A stretch of 34,160 nucleotides of DNA, from positions 1 to 34,160 of the forward strand of contig VXSB01000015.1 in the NCBI GenBank assembly GCA_009838175.1, in the 5' to 3' direction. Numbering within the stretch: position 1 is the stretch's first letter; each line of letters begins with the position of its first letter. Positions 25,076-34,099 of this stretch are shown one piece after another. A program made the translations under genes and the position numbers. Source of the DNA: Chloroflexota bacterium. Its GTDB lineage: Bacteria; Chloroflexota; Dehalococcoidia; Lucifugimonadales; Lucifugimonadaceae. The notes below the pieces were generated by a model, which was not told the origin of the DNA, did not search any database, and worked only from the letters and a program-made list of their open reading frames with translations.

Positions 25076-28021
25076 ATGATCGATAAGACGCGAACCACAC
25101 CCGACAACGGCAAGCCCGATGCCCTGTTCGACGCGTTTGGCGGTATCAACGAAGGTTACGTCGCCAGCATGCTGGAAGGCGATTCCGTGGTCGACGCGTC
25201 AAACGGTTTAGATGGGTTTGTGACCGACTTCGAATACGACGGTCTTTTAATGGATCCCGATTTCTTGGATCGGGAGATCGTTATTGTCAACGGCGAAACC
25301 GGAGCGCGAAACGATACGGAGGAAAGCTCAACAGCGACAGTTGACCATCCAGTTTCGACCAAAGAGGTAACAGTCGCCGACCCGGCACCAGAGGTGTCAG
25401 TCGATCAGATCGTTCGCGTCGAGCGCTTGATCAACGCGATCCGAGAAGACGGTCATCAAGCCGCGGACATTGATCCCCTAAAGATGCTTCAGAGAACCAA
25501 TGAGCATCTGAACCCTGAACGCTTCGGAGTGCTCCCTAAGACCCTCGCAGCATCGACGCACCTCTTGGCCGAAGCCAACGACGAGATGCGACCTTGGCTG
25601 GCCAAATCGACGATTGGCGAAGCTATCGCAGAGTTGAAGTCATACTACTGCGACACCATCGGGTACGAGTTCGGCCACATCCACAGCGTTGAAGAGCGGA
25701 ACTGGTTGCAGGATCAGGTCGAAAACCAATCGGCGATGCAGTTCATGACCGACGCTCAAAAGCGGTATCAACTCGAACTCCTGACAAAGGTCGAGGGTTT
25801 TGAGAAATACCTTCACGCGACCTTCCCTGGAAAACGATGGTACGGACTTGAGGGGTTAGACGCTCTGATACCGCTGATCGACCAGATAATCCTCCAGTCA
25901 GCATTTAACGTCAAGCAGATCGTCATGGGCATGCCGCATCGCGGGCGGTTGAATACCTTGGCGCACCTGCTCGAACAGCCTTACGAATCGTTGCTGACCG
26001 GATTCTTGGAAGGCAGGTTCGCTCACCTGGCAGCGATGGAAGCAGCTGGTTGGATGACCGATGTCAAGTACCACCTCGGGTCTCGAGCTGATGTCGATGT
26101 GAATCAAGACGGCTCTACAGACATCATGTTGCGCCTGCTTCCGAACCCCAGCCATCTAGAGATGGTAGACCCGGTTGTCTTGGGCGCGGTCAGAGCCACG
26201 CAAGATGAAGCCCCGGATGAAAACGACCCGCATCTAGAAGCGATGGCTTTGCTGATACACGGCGATGCCGCGTTTGCAGGTCAGGGTGTTGTTGCGGAAT
26301 CCCTCAACTTGGTAAACCTTGACGGCTATTCGGTTGGAGGCGCTATCCATGTGATCGCCAACAATCAGTTGGGATTCACAACACAGCCGAATGAGGGCTA
26401 TTCAGGACAGTACTGCTCAGACATTGCACGCGGATACGAGATCCCAGTCGTTCATGTCAACGCAGATGACCTAGAAGCGTGTTCGCTCGTCGCCAAGATG
26501 GCGGTCTCGTATCGATTGAAGTTCCGCAAAGAATTCGTCATTGATCTTGTCGGATATCGCCGTCACGGTCACAACGAGAATGACGAACCGCGATTCACCC
26601 AACCGATCACCTACGGCAAGCTCGAACCGCATCCGACATTGCGCGAGCAGTGGGCGAGGAGATTGATAGCAGAAGAAGTCGTTTCTGAGCAAGAAGTTGA
26701 CGGATTGGTTGCGGAAACATTCGAGGCGTTGAGCACTGCCATGCAGGCCGTCGATGGATCCGGTCGAGGAACGAATCGCCAAGCACCCGCAGACTTGGGT
26801 TTGAGCCCAGAGCCGATGCAGGGGATGGAATATCCCGAGACCTCGATTGATGAGCAACGCCTCATAAAATTGAACACCCAGATCACCTCGTTGCCCGTCG
26901 ATTTTAAGGTGCATCCCACTGTTGCCCGAGCTTTTGGCCGGCGTGTCCAAGCGATGGATGATGGCGAGGAGCCAAATATAGATTGGCCCCACGCCGAAGC
27001 GTTGGCTCTCGGATCGGTCCTCCAAGACGGCATCGCAGTCCGACTTACCGGGCAGGACTGCGCTCGTGGCACCTTCAGTCAGCGACACGCCGTCATTTGG
27101 GAGCAAAACACCGGTCGTCAATATTCCCCATTGAAGCAAGTCGAAGGTGCCAAGTTCTCGATTTTCAACAGCCCTTTGTCAGAAGCCGGGCCAGTCGGTT
27201 TCGAGCATGGATACAGTGTGTTTTCCGAGGCTAGTCTCGTGCTATGGGAAGCACAGTTCGGCGACTTCGTGAACAACGCGCAAGCCGTGATCGACGAGAT
27301 GATCGTTTCGGCGAAAGAGAAGTGGGGGCAAGACTCCAATCTAGTCCTGCTATTACCTCACGGCTACGAGGGTCAAGGCCCGAACCACTCCCATGCACAC
27401 CTTGAACGCTTCTTGGACCTCGCGTCCAGCGGCAACATGCGAATCGCGAATCCAACCACCGCCGCGCAGTACTTTCACCTTCTGCGGACACAAGCGGCGT
27501 CGCTGAGCGAACCGGAAAGATCGAGACCGCTGGTGGTTATGACGCCTAAGAGCCTTCTGAGACATCCATTGGCGGCAAGTTCGATAAACGAACTGAGCTC
27601 GGGCAAGTTCCGACCGATCCGTAAGTTCGCACTCTCCAAGTCCGGACCAGACAAAGTGAAAAGAATCGTTTTGTGCAGCGGCAAGGTCTTCGTTGATTTG
27701 GCAACCCACCCGAAGATAAATACCGTCGACGACATCGGACTGATCGTTATAGAAGAGCTGTACCCGTTCCCTGAGGAGCTAATCTCTGAAGCCTTTGAAT
27801 CGTTTTCCAACTACGAAGATGTCGTCTGGCTCCAAGAAGAGCCTCGAAACCGCGGAGCCTGGGACTTCGTCAGAACACCGATCGCCTCGATAGTGAAGTC
27901 GGGCATTAGGTACATCGGGCGACCTCGTAGTCCGAGCCCCGCGTCAGGATCGAATTGGCTCCACCGTCGGCAACAAGATCGATTGATTCGCATCGCGCTC
28001 AAGCTCGACCACGAGGATTGA
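25076..28021 (+). CDS. sucA: 2-oxoglutarate dehydrogenase E1 component
   Basis: This thiamine diphosphate-dependent subunit decarboxylates 2-oxoglutarate and succinylates the E2 lipoyl group in the TCA cycle. Family motifs are clear: M-G-M-P-H-R-G-R-L-N (about residue 284), H-V-N-A-D-D, Y-R-R-H-G-H-N-E-N-D-E-P-x-F-T-Q-P (about 490-507), Q-D-C-A-R-G-T-F-S-x-R-H, and W-E-A-Q-F-G-D-F. At 981 residues it is slightly long. The N-terminal F-G-G-I-N-E-G-Y-V resembles the E2-contacting start of E1o proteins, followed by an unusual acidic stretch to about residue 100. It is 64 bases upstream of sucB. No E3 (lpd) gene lies in the window. Confidence 0.96.
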   Translation: MIDKTRTTPDNGKPDALFDAFGGINEGYVASMLEGDSVVDASNGLDGFVTDFEYDGLLMDPDFLDREIVIVNGETGARNDTEESSTATVDHPVSTKEVTVADPAPEVSVDQIVRVERLINAIREDGHQAADIDPLKMLQRTNEHLNPERFGVLPKTLAASTHLLAEANDEMRPWLAKSTIGEAIAELKSYYCDTIGYEFGHIHSVEERNWLQDQVENQSAMQFMTDAQKRYQLELLTKVEGFEKYLHATFPGKRWYGLEGLDALIPLIDQIILQSAFNVKQIVMGMPHRGRLNTLAHLLEQPYESLLTGFLEGRFAHLAAMEAAGWMTDVKYHLGSRADVDVNQDGSTDIMLRLLPNPSHLEMVDPVVLGAVRATQDEAPDENDPHLEAMALLIHGDAAFAGQGVVAESLNLVNLDGYSVGGAIHVIANNQLGFTTQPNEGYSGQYCSDIARGYEIPVVHVNADDLEACSLVAKMAVSYRLKFRKEFVIDLVGYRRHGHNENDEPRFTQPITYGKLEPHPTLREQWARRLIAEEVVSEQEVDGLVAETFEALSTAMQAVDGSGRGTNRQAPADLGLSPEPMQGMEYPETSIDEQRLIKLNTQITSLPVDFKVHPTVARAFGRRVQAMDDGEEPNIDWPHAEALALGSVLQDGIAVRLTGQDCARGTFSQRHAVIWEQNTGRQYSPLKQVEGAKFSIFNSPLSEAGPVGFEHGYSVFSEASLVLWEAQFGDFVNNAQAVIDEMIVSAKEKWGQDSNLVLLLPHGYEGQGPNHSHAHLERFLDLASSGNMRIANPTTAAQYFHLLRTQAASLSEPERSRPLVVMTPKSLLRHPLAASSINELSSGKFRPIRKFALSKSGPDKVKRIVLCSGKVFVDLATHPKINTVDDIGLIVIEELYPFPEELISEAFESFSNYEDVVWLQEEPRNRGAWDFVRTPIASIVKSGIRYIGRPRSPSPASGSNWLHRRQQDRLIRIALKLDHED

Positions 28022-28085
28022 AACAGCACGCCCTAATCGCTAAAGACGCGAATTCGACACGACAACAAATAGGACGAACAAGTAG

Positions 28086-29372
28086 ATGGAAGAGATAGTC
28101 GCACCGGATTTCGGAGAGTCGGTCTTCGAAGCCTCTGTCGGCCAGTGGTTTAAATCCACTGGTGATGCTGTTGAGGTCGGAGAGCCGATAGTCGAGTTGC
28201 ACACCGACAAAGCTGTTCAGGAGATAAACGCGGTGCAGAGTGGCACCATAGGAACGCTGCTCAAGCAGGTCGATGAGGTAGTGCGACCGGGCGATGCCCT
28301 TTGCGAATTCCAATCGGCTGGTTCACAACCGCCGTCAGCACGAGAAGAAGAATCAATCGATGTAGTTGCAACTGAAGAGGTTGCGATAATCGAGATGGCC
28401 GTGGAGGACGAACCGGGAATAGATGGGGCTCCAGACATCGAAGCCGCTACGGATGACGCCGATGAAGAAGATGACGGATATGTAGAGATACAGTTCGGAC
28501 CGTTCGTTGAAGTGTCCTCGAACCCGGCACAAGTCGATGACGAGGTCGAAGCGGAATCTCAAGAGGCAGACGTGATTGAAATCGAAGAGCCGCCGACTGA
28601 GGTCGCTGTACCTGCCCCGACACAACCTGAGGCGGATCCCCAAATCTCAGAGTTGCGTCAGATCGTCGACGACAAGCCAGTAAGACGCGAACGCCTGACT
28701 CGCCGTCGATTAACGACCGCGAGGCGCATGTCACAGGTACAAGCCGAAGCGGTGATGACGACCACCTACAACGAGGTCGACATGTACGAGGTCATCCGCA
28801 TTCGCCGCGATTTCGGCCCGCAGTTTTTGGAGTCCAACGGCGTGAGACTTGGCTTCATGTCGTTCTTTGTCAAAGCCGTCCTCAACGGCCTGAAGGCGTT
28901 CCCAATACTCAACTCCGAGCTAGATGAGAACGAACTCGTCTACAAGGAGTACTACGACATCGGTATGGCGGTTGCCAGTGAGCACGGCTTGGTCGTGCCT
29001 GTGATACGTGACGCGGACGATAAGTCATTCGCAGAGATAGAAACCGAAATTCGCGGCTTCGCCGACAAAGCCCGCACAGGATCATTTGCGCTGGAAGACC
29101 TCGTCGGAGGCACGTTCACCATCACCAACGGCGGCGTATTCGGATCGATGATGTCAACCCCGATATTGAACCCGCCGCAAGTCGGCATCTTGGGTATGCA
29201 CAACATCGTTGATAGGGCAGTGGTTGTTGATGGACAGATTACGATCCGCCCAATGATGTACCTCGCGGTCACCTATGACCACCGCGTCGTCGAAGGCGCG
29301 CACGCCGTGCAATTCCTGATGCGCATCAAGGAATCTCTCGAATCAGCAGAGCTTCTAATGCTTGCCAACTGA
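28086..29372 (+). CDS. sucB: 2-oxo acid dehydrogenase E2 (dihydrolipoamide succinyltransferase)
   Basis: This is the acyltransferase core of the 2-oxoglutarate dehydrogenase complex, 428 residues. The lipoyl domain (1-78) has the lipoylated Lys42 in T-D-K-A. A very acidic linker follows (about 90-190). The catalytic domain starts near 200 and ends with Y-D-H-R-V-V-E-G (His399, Glu403). Two features are odd. First, the small peripheral subunit-binding domain usually found between linker and core (G-x-G-x2-G-R-I) is not recognisable. Second, the usual HRxxDG aspartate is glutamate. Both may be lineage traits. ATG 28086 has no strong ribosome binding site. The gene is convergent with lhgO, with 9 bases between their ends. 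Confidence 0.9.
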   Translation: MEEIVAPDFGESVFEASVGQWFKSTGDAVEVGEPIVELHTDKAVQEINAVQSGTIGTLLKQVDEVVRPGDALCEFQSAGSQPPSAREEESIDVVATEEVAIIEMAVEDEPGIDGAPDIEAATDDADEEDDGYVEIQFGPFVEVSSNPAQVDDEVEAESQEADVIEIEEPPTEVAVPAPTQPEADPQISELRQIVDDKPVRRERLTRRRLTTARRMSQVQAEAVMTTTYNEVDMYEVIRIRRDFGPQFLESNGVRLGFMSFFVKAVLNGLKAFPILNSELDENELVYKEYYDIGMAVASEHGLVVPVIRDADDKSFAEIETEIRGFADKARTGSFALEDLVGGTFTITNGGVFGSMMSTPILNPPQVGILGMHNIVDRAVVVDGQITIRPMMYLAVTYDHRVVEGAHAVQFLMRIKESLESAELLMLAN

Positions 29373-29381
29373 TCGGCGTCC

Positions 29382-30608
29382 CTAGAAGTTGAAGTTGGCC
29401 TCCGCCTTGTCGGCAATGTAGTTGCCGATGACCAGTGAAGATGTTGCTCCAGGAGAAGGGGCATTAAGAACATGTACCGCAGTCGCGCTCTCATCGATGC
29501 GGAAGTCGTCCAACAGCGTGCCGTCGCTGTGGACCGCCTGCGCTCTCACACCCGAACCTCCGGGTGCTAGATCTGACTTCTTCAACGAAGGCATTAGCTT
29601 TTGCAGGCTCTTAAGAAACACCCCTTTCCGCAACGATCGGTTCATCTCCCAAAGGCCTACCTTCCAGCTCTGCATCGACATCTTCCAGAAACCTGGGAAG
29701 GCGACGGTTCGTCCGAAATCCGTAAACGAGAAGTCGCGTTTGCGATAACCCTCTCGTTTGAGTGCCAACACCGCGTTGGGGCCCGCCTCGACCCAACCCT
29801 TCATAGTCTGCGTGAGGTGTACGCCAAGGAACGGAAACGCCGGATCTGGCACCGGGTAAATCAACCCTTTGACCATGTGCTCGCTCGATTTGGCTAGTGT
29901 GTAGTACTCGCCTCGGAAGGGAATGATGCGGAGTCCCGGGTTCACACCACTCATCGCTGCCACGAGATCGGAGTGCAGACCGGCGCAGTTCACTAGGAAC
30001 TTTGTTTCTATCTCTCCAGATGTCGTCTCCAAGGTGTAGTTGGTGCCATCCGATCTTCGGACACCGTTGCTGATATCCTTGACTTCCGAATTGAACCTGA
30101 TATCGCCACCTAATGATTGAACTTTTTCTCGGTAGACGTCCGCTACCTTGCGGTAGTCGACGATGCCGGTTTTTGGCGCGTAAAGTGCTTTGGTGCCCTC
30201 AACGAACGGCTCAATCTCGCCCATCTCCTCGCGGTCGACGAGGCGGAGTCCTTCGACCGCGTTGTTGGTTCCGCGCTCGAACAGATCATCGAGCCGCGCT
30301 TCCTCAGCGGGATTAGTCGCCACGATCAACTTGCCGCAGGTCCAGACGGGAATCTCGTTGTCGAGACAGAACTGCGTCATGGACGCTCGACCTTCGACAC
30401 AGAACTGCGCCTTGAACGACCCGGGTTTGTAGTAGATCCCGGAGTGGATGACGCCGCTGTTGTGTCCAGACTGCTGAGAAGCTGGCGCGTCGGCCTTTTC
30501 GATAACTGTCAGCTTCAATCCCGGTCGGCGCTGCAAAAGTTGCATAGCCGTTGATAGCCCGATTAGTCCCGCCCCAACCACAGTTACATCTTGCCGACCG
30601 TTACTCAA
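29382..30608 (-). CDS. lhgO: L-2-hydroxyglutarate oxidase/dehydrogenase (LhgO)
   Basis: This FAD-dependent enzyme of the DAO family oxidises L-2-hydroxyglutarate to 2-oxoglutarate and usually passes electrons to the quinone pool. The 408-residue length matches LhgO. Visible motifs are G-A-G-L-I-G-L-S-T-A at the FAD site, S-G-H-N-S-G-V-I-H-S-G-I-Y-Y with the characteristic His, and N-C-A-G-L near residue 210. The C-terminal segment has V-x-N-A-P-S-P-G-A-T. It starts at TTG 30608 with GCGAGG upstream. Its product is the substrate of the convergent sucAB complex, a sensible metabolic link. It is divergent from the lut operon. Confidence 0.92.
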   Translation of the reverse strand: MSNGRQDVTVVGAGLIGLSTAMQLLQRRPGLKLTVIEKADAPASQQSGHNSGVIHSGIYYKPGSFKAQFCVEGRASMTQFCLDNEIPVWTCGKLIVATNPAEEARLDDLFERGTNNAVEGLRLVDREEMGEIEPFVEGTKALYAPKTGIVDYRKVADVYREKVQSLGGDIRFNSEVKDISNGVRRSDGTNYTLETTSGEIETKFLVNCAGLHSDLVAAMSGVNPGLRIIPFRGEYYTLAKSSEHMVKGLIYPVPDPAFPFLGVHLTQTMKGWVEAGPNAVLALKREGYRKRDFSFTDFGRTVAFPGFWKMSMQSWKVGLWEMNRSLRKGVFLKSLQKLMPSLKKSDLAPGGSGVRAQAVHSDGTLLDDFRIDESATAVHVLNAPSPGATSSLVIGNYIADKAEANFNF

Positions 30609-30626
30609 TTGTCACGCCTCGCTGTA

Positions 30627-30678
30627 TGACATTGACGGCGCAGTCCAGGACATGCCAATTCGAATGTCAACGCGCCGT
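30627..30678. promoter_or_regulatory. Interleaved inverted repeats in the lhgO/lutA divergent region
   Basis: TGACATT (30627-30633) is complementary to AATGTCA (30663-30669), and ACGGCGC (30635-30641) is complementary to GCGCCGT (30672-30678). The two pairs interleave as A-B-A'-B', so they cannot form one simple hairpin. They may be two copies of a 15-base operator half-site in opposite orientation. The region (30609-30748) holds no gene. A TATGCT near 30734 could be a weak -10 for lutA. Confidence 0.4.
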
Positions 30679-30748
30679 AGCATGATCCCGATTTTAGCAG
30701 TGGGCGAAGTGCCGAATCTTCACCCACGCGTTTTATGCTGAATAGGTC

Positions 30749-31528
30749 ATGGACAACGGAAATGCCAACGAATTGCCGGCCAAGGTAAACCTGTTCGTCA
30801 CCTGTCTGGTAGATCAATTCGCGCCGAATGTCGGCATGAGTGTCGTCAACATCTTGGAAGCGCGCGGCATCGAGGTCCATTTCCCTCCCGACCAGACGTG
30901 TTGCGGTCAACCGGCCTTCAACAGCGGGTTCCGAAACGACGCTCGCCCCGTGGCATCGAGGTTCTTGGATGTCTTCGAAGCGACCGAGGGGCCTATCGTG
31001 TGCCCATCTGGCTCGTGCGTGGCGATGGTCAGGAACTTTTACGAGGACCTGTTCCGCGGTCATCCCAACGAGTTGGTCAGAGCTCAACAACTGTCCGAAC
31101 GGATTTACGAATTTACCGAGTTCATCGTCGACGTACTCGGCATCGAAGATTTGGAGGTCGATACCAATATCGATGCTACATACCATCGCTGTTGCCATTT
31201 GCTACGAGAGCTCCACATCGACGAACAACCGACTTCGCTCTTGAAGAATGTCGAGGGATTGACAGTGAAACCGATGGAGCGCAACGAGGTGTGCTGCGGT
31301 TTTGGCGGCGCGTTCTCAGTGAAAATGTCAGATGTCTCCACCGCGATGCTGAATGAGAAGTTGGACAACGTCGTAGCTACAGGCGCATCGACTCTCATAG
31401 CAGGCGATACCGGCTGCATTATGCACATGCAGGGCGGACTGCGAAGACGCGGCGAGGATGTTCAAGTCGTCCACATAGCAGAACTGCTAGACGCCGAATC
31501 AGATTTGAATCGAGCCTCGAAGTCGTGA
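30749..31528 (+). CDS. lutA: L-lactate dehydrogenase complex protein LutA/LldE (CCG-domain)
   Basis: This is a cytosolic Fe-S subunit of the LutABC (LldEFG) lactate-oxidising system. Two cysteine-rich CCG motifs are present: T-C-C-G-Q-P near residue 51 and V-C-C-G-F-G-G-A-F near 182. Further cysteines lie in C-P-S-G-S-C and G-D-T-G-C. At 259 residues the length is normal. ATG 30749 follows AATAGG, a weak ribosome binding site. The stop overlaps the lutB start as GTGA, so the pair is translationally coupled. Family members can serve other 2-hydroxy acids, so given the neighbouring lhgO the substrate might not be only lactate. Confidence 0.93.
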   Translation: MDNGNANELPAKVNLFVTCLVDQFAPNVGMSVVNILEARGIEVHFPPDQTCCGQPAFNSGFRNDARPVASRFLDVFEATEGPIVCPSGSCVAMVRNFYEDLFRGHPNELVRAQQLSERIYEFTEFIVDVLGIEDLEVDTNIDATYHRCCHLLRELHIDEQPTSLLKNVEGLTVKPMERNEVCCGFGGAFSVKMSDVSTAMLNEKLDNVVATGASTLIAGDTGCIMHMQGGLRRRGEDVQVVHIAELLDAESDLNRASKS

Positions 31529-32964
31529 AATCGACGACAAAAGAGTTTCGCAACGCGGCTTCGCGAGCGTTGGCCGATGTCCGACTCCAAGAAGCCCACG
31601 AGGTTGTTTACAACGGATTCCACAAAGCCCGACTCTCCGCCGCGGGCGATACAGATGATTGGGAAGCCCAACGCACCCTCGGCAAGGCGATCAAAGATCA
31701 CACCATCGCCAATCTCGACTACTACCTCGACATGCTCGCCACCAATGTCGAGAAGAACGGCGGAAACGTCTATTTCGCGCGCGACGGCGAAGATGCCAAC
31801 GCATACATCCGCGGAATAGCCACTAAAAACGACGTCTCAACGGTTATTAAGAGCAAGTCGATGGTTTCCGAGGAGATGGGTCTCAATCATGTCCTCGAAG
31901 CCGATGGCATCGAAGTCGTCGAGACCGACTTGGGCGAATACATCGTCCAACTGGCAGGCGAGGCACCGTACCACATCATCGCGCCCGCCATCCACAAGAC
32001 AAAGGCGCAGGTCGCCGATTTGTTAGCTGAGGAGTCGAGATCGGAACGTCGTGAAACTGCCAAGGAACTGACACGTCAAGCGCGCGAAATGCTTCGCGAG
32101 GTATTCCAACGCGCTGACCTTTCAGTAACCGGGGCCAACTTTGCCGTCGCAGAAACTGGTTCCATCGTCCTCGTTACAAACGAGGGCAATGGTCGGATGG
32201 CTACATCAATGCCACGTATCCACGTGGCGGCGATGGGTATGGAAAAACTCGTGCCTTCCGCCGCCGATCTCAGCGCGATGTTGCGGATACTCATCCGATC
32301 TGCCACAGGACAACGTATATCCGCCTACGTCACGATGGTCAACGGCCCTCGTGCGCACGACGAGGAGGACGGCCCTGAAGAGTTCCACCTTGTAATCATG
32401 AACAATGGTCGCGACAGACTGTTGCGAGACGAATCTCTGCGCGAAGCCTTGAACTGCATCCGTTGCGGTGCCTGCATGAACTCGTGCCCCGTGTATAGAA
32501 AGGTGGGCGGACACTCTTACGGATGGGTATATCCAGGTCCGATTGGATCGATAGTATCGCCGGTACTAACCGGACTAAAAGACGGCGCCAAATTACCAGC
32601 GGCTTCGTCGCTGTGCGGCGCGTGTCACGAAGCCTGCCCAGTGAAGATCAACATCCCCCGGATGTTGCTCGAACTTCGATCTCAAACCGCGCAGGGCGAT
32701 CCTGATCCGCAGCAACGGGCATCAGGAATTGGCGAGCGCATGACGTGGAAAGCGTGGCGCCAAGGTATGATGAGCCGGTCACGATTCGAGGCCGGATCAA
32801 GCGTCGGCAAAATCGCCACTGCACCGTTAAAGCGGGACGGTTGGCTCAGGAAAGTCCCACCGCCGATTTCGGGCTGGACTGAGAGCAGGGATTTTCCTGC
32901 TCCTGCCGCCAAAACGTTCGGCAAGATGTTTGCCGAACGAAACAAAGCCAAAAACGGACGATGA
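31525..32964 (+). CDS. lutB: L-lactate dehydrogenase complex protein LutB/LldF
   Basis: This 479-residue Fe-S subunit of the lactate oxidation complex has an N-terminal LUD domain (about 60-300) with the family G-x-N-F-A-V-A-E-T-G segment. Two [4Fe-4S] motifs follow: C-I-R-C-G-A-C-M-N-S-C-P and C-G-A-C-H-E-A-C-P. The C-terminal tail is basic. It starts at GTG 31525 and overlaps lutA by 4 bases. It is followed 31 bases later by a small membrane protein gene before lutC, an unusual insertion in the lutABC order. Confidence 0.95.
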   Translation: MKSTTKEFRNAASRALADVRLQEAHEVVYNGFHKARLSAAGDTDDWEAQRTLGKAIKDHTIANLDYYLDMLATNVEKNGGNVYFARDGEDANAYIRGIATKNDVSTVIKSKSMVSEEMGLNHVLEADGIEVVETDLGEYIVQLAGEAPYHIIAPAIHKTKAQVADLLAEESRSERRETAKELTRQAREMLREVFQRADLSVTGANFAVAETGSIVLVTNEGNGRMATSMPRIHVAAMGMEKLVPSAADLSAMLRILIRSATGQRISAYVTMVNGPRAHDEEDGPEEFHLVIMNNGRDRLLRDESLREALNCIRCGACMNSCPVYRKVGGHSYGWVYPGPIGSIVSPVLTGLKDGAKLPAASSLCGACHEACPVKINIPRMLLELRSQTAQGDPDPQQRASGIGERMTWKAWRQGMMSRSRFEAGSSVGKIATAPLKRDGWLRKVPPPISGWTESRDFPAPAAKTFGKMFAERNKAKNGR

Positions 32965-32995
32965 TCTAGCCACATACGCGACGACGAGGAACACC

Positions 32996-33214
32996 ATGAA
33001 AGACGAGAGTTCGACAGATAGTACGCAACACGTGCCAAGCATCCCGAGATACGTCATCGGCATAATTGTGGGCGTTGTCTCTGTGCTACTCGGCGCGTTC
33101 TTCCTGACAGAGCCGACTTGGTTGAGGATCCTGATTTTGGTGCTTGGCGTGATCCAATTGATCGTCACAGGTTTCCATACGCGTCAGGTAATTCAACACT
33201 TTTCATCGAAGTAA
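32996..33214 (+). CDS. Small two-helix membrane protein in the lut operon
   Basis: This is a 72-residue protein of unrecognised family. After about 17 polar residues come two hydrophobic segments (about 19-38 and 43-61) joined by a short E-P-T-W loop, then a short basic tail. The ATG at 32996 has a good GAGGA 8 bases upstream. The open frame extends to 32930, but inside lutB. It sits between lutB and lutC with spacing of 31 and 21 bases, so it is almost surely cotranscribed. Because LutABC has no membrane anchor of its own, this could tether the complex to the membrane, but that is inference only. Confidence 0.75.
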   Translation: MKDESSTDSTQHVPSIPRYVIGIIVGVVSVLLGAFFLTEPTWLRILILVLGVIQLIVTGFHTRQVIQHFSSK

Positions 33215-33235
33215 AGCCTGAGTAGTAATTCCATC

Positions 33236-33979
33236 ATGGACCGTCAGGAATTCTTGTCAAACGTCAGCTCCGCTTTGGGCCGTACCTCGCCGCCTACAGA
33301 TGTCGGCCCAACACCTGTGCGCTACTCCGATCTGTCAGAGGCCCAAATTGCTGCCGAAGAGACACGCACCGAAGTAGCCACACGGTCGGCAGAACTGCTT
33401 GACGACGCTGCTGAAGCGATGGCGACCGCGGGATGGAACGTGCATCGCGCAGAGACCATGGAAGACGTGGGCGACATGATCGCCGGGATCTGCCGAGATA
33501 TCGGCGCTGAAAAGGCACTGCGTTCAGGTCACGAGGTTCTGGACGAAGCCCTTATCGACACGGCGTTAGAACGTGCAGGTATCGAACTCCGCGACATGAC
33601 GCTAAACGACGGGATGTCCGAAGAAGAACGCGATGCAATGCGGTCGGAGCATAGAGAGGAAGTGTTCCGAACCAACGTGGGCATCACGGGAGGGGACTAT
33701 GTCGTAGCTGAAACCGGCACCCTCGTCATCCATCCGAAAAAGGGTGTGTCGAGGCTTACCTCACTAGCACCTCCAGTCCACATCGCGGTTATCAAACGCG
33801 GTCAAGTCCTGCCGTCGTTGGATGAATTGTTCTTGCTCGAACACGTTGACCTGAACAGCGGCGAACGACACGCGGCGATGAACCTGATTTCCGGTCCTTC
33901 ACGCACCGGCGACATCGAAGCCACAATCGTGCACGGGATACACGGACCGGTGGAGACGCATGTGGTTTTGGTGGGGTGA
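33236..33979 (+). CDS. lutC: L-lactate dehydrogenase complex protein LutC/LldG (LUD domain)
   Basis: This 247-residue LUD-domain protein is the third member of the LutABC lactate-oxidising system. The family segments V-G-I-T-G-G-D-Y-V-V-A-E-T-G-T and G-P-S-R-T-G-D-I-E with the closing V-H-G-I-H-G-P are clear. No cluster-binding cysteines are expected, and only one cysteine is seen (C-R-D). The ATG at 33236 has no strong Shine-Dalgarno sequence. It is the last gene of the operon; no intrinsic terminator is obvious within 50 bases of the stop. Confidence 0.93.
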   Translation: MDRQEFLSNVSSALGRTSPPTDVGPTPVRYSDLSEAQIAAEETRTEVATRSAELLDDAAEAMATAGWNVHRAETMEDVGDMIAGICRDIGAEKALRSGHEVLDEALIDTALERAGIELRDMTLNDGMSEEERDAMRSEHREEVFRTNVGITGGDYVVAETGTLVIHPKKGVSRLTSLAPPVHIAVIKRGQVLPSLDELFLLEHVDLNSGERHAAMNLISGPSRTGDIEATIVHGIHGPVETHVVLVG

Positions 33980-34099
33980 TTCTCTGTCAGCCTCGGATGG
34001 GTGAGGATCCTTTGTCGCCTCTGCAACTGGTCGCGCGGGGTTGAATTTTTGAGACGTTGTATTGCCGCCGTTGCCGCTAAATTTACACAGAGTTCCGCC

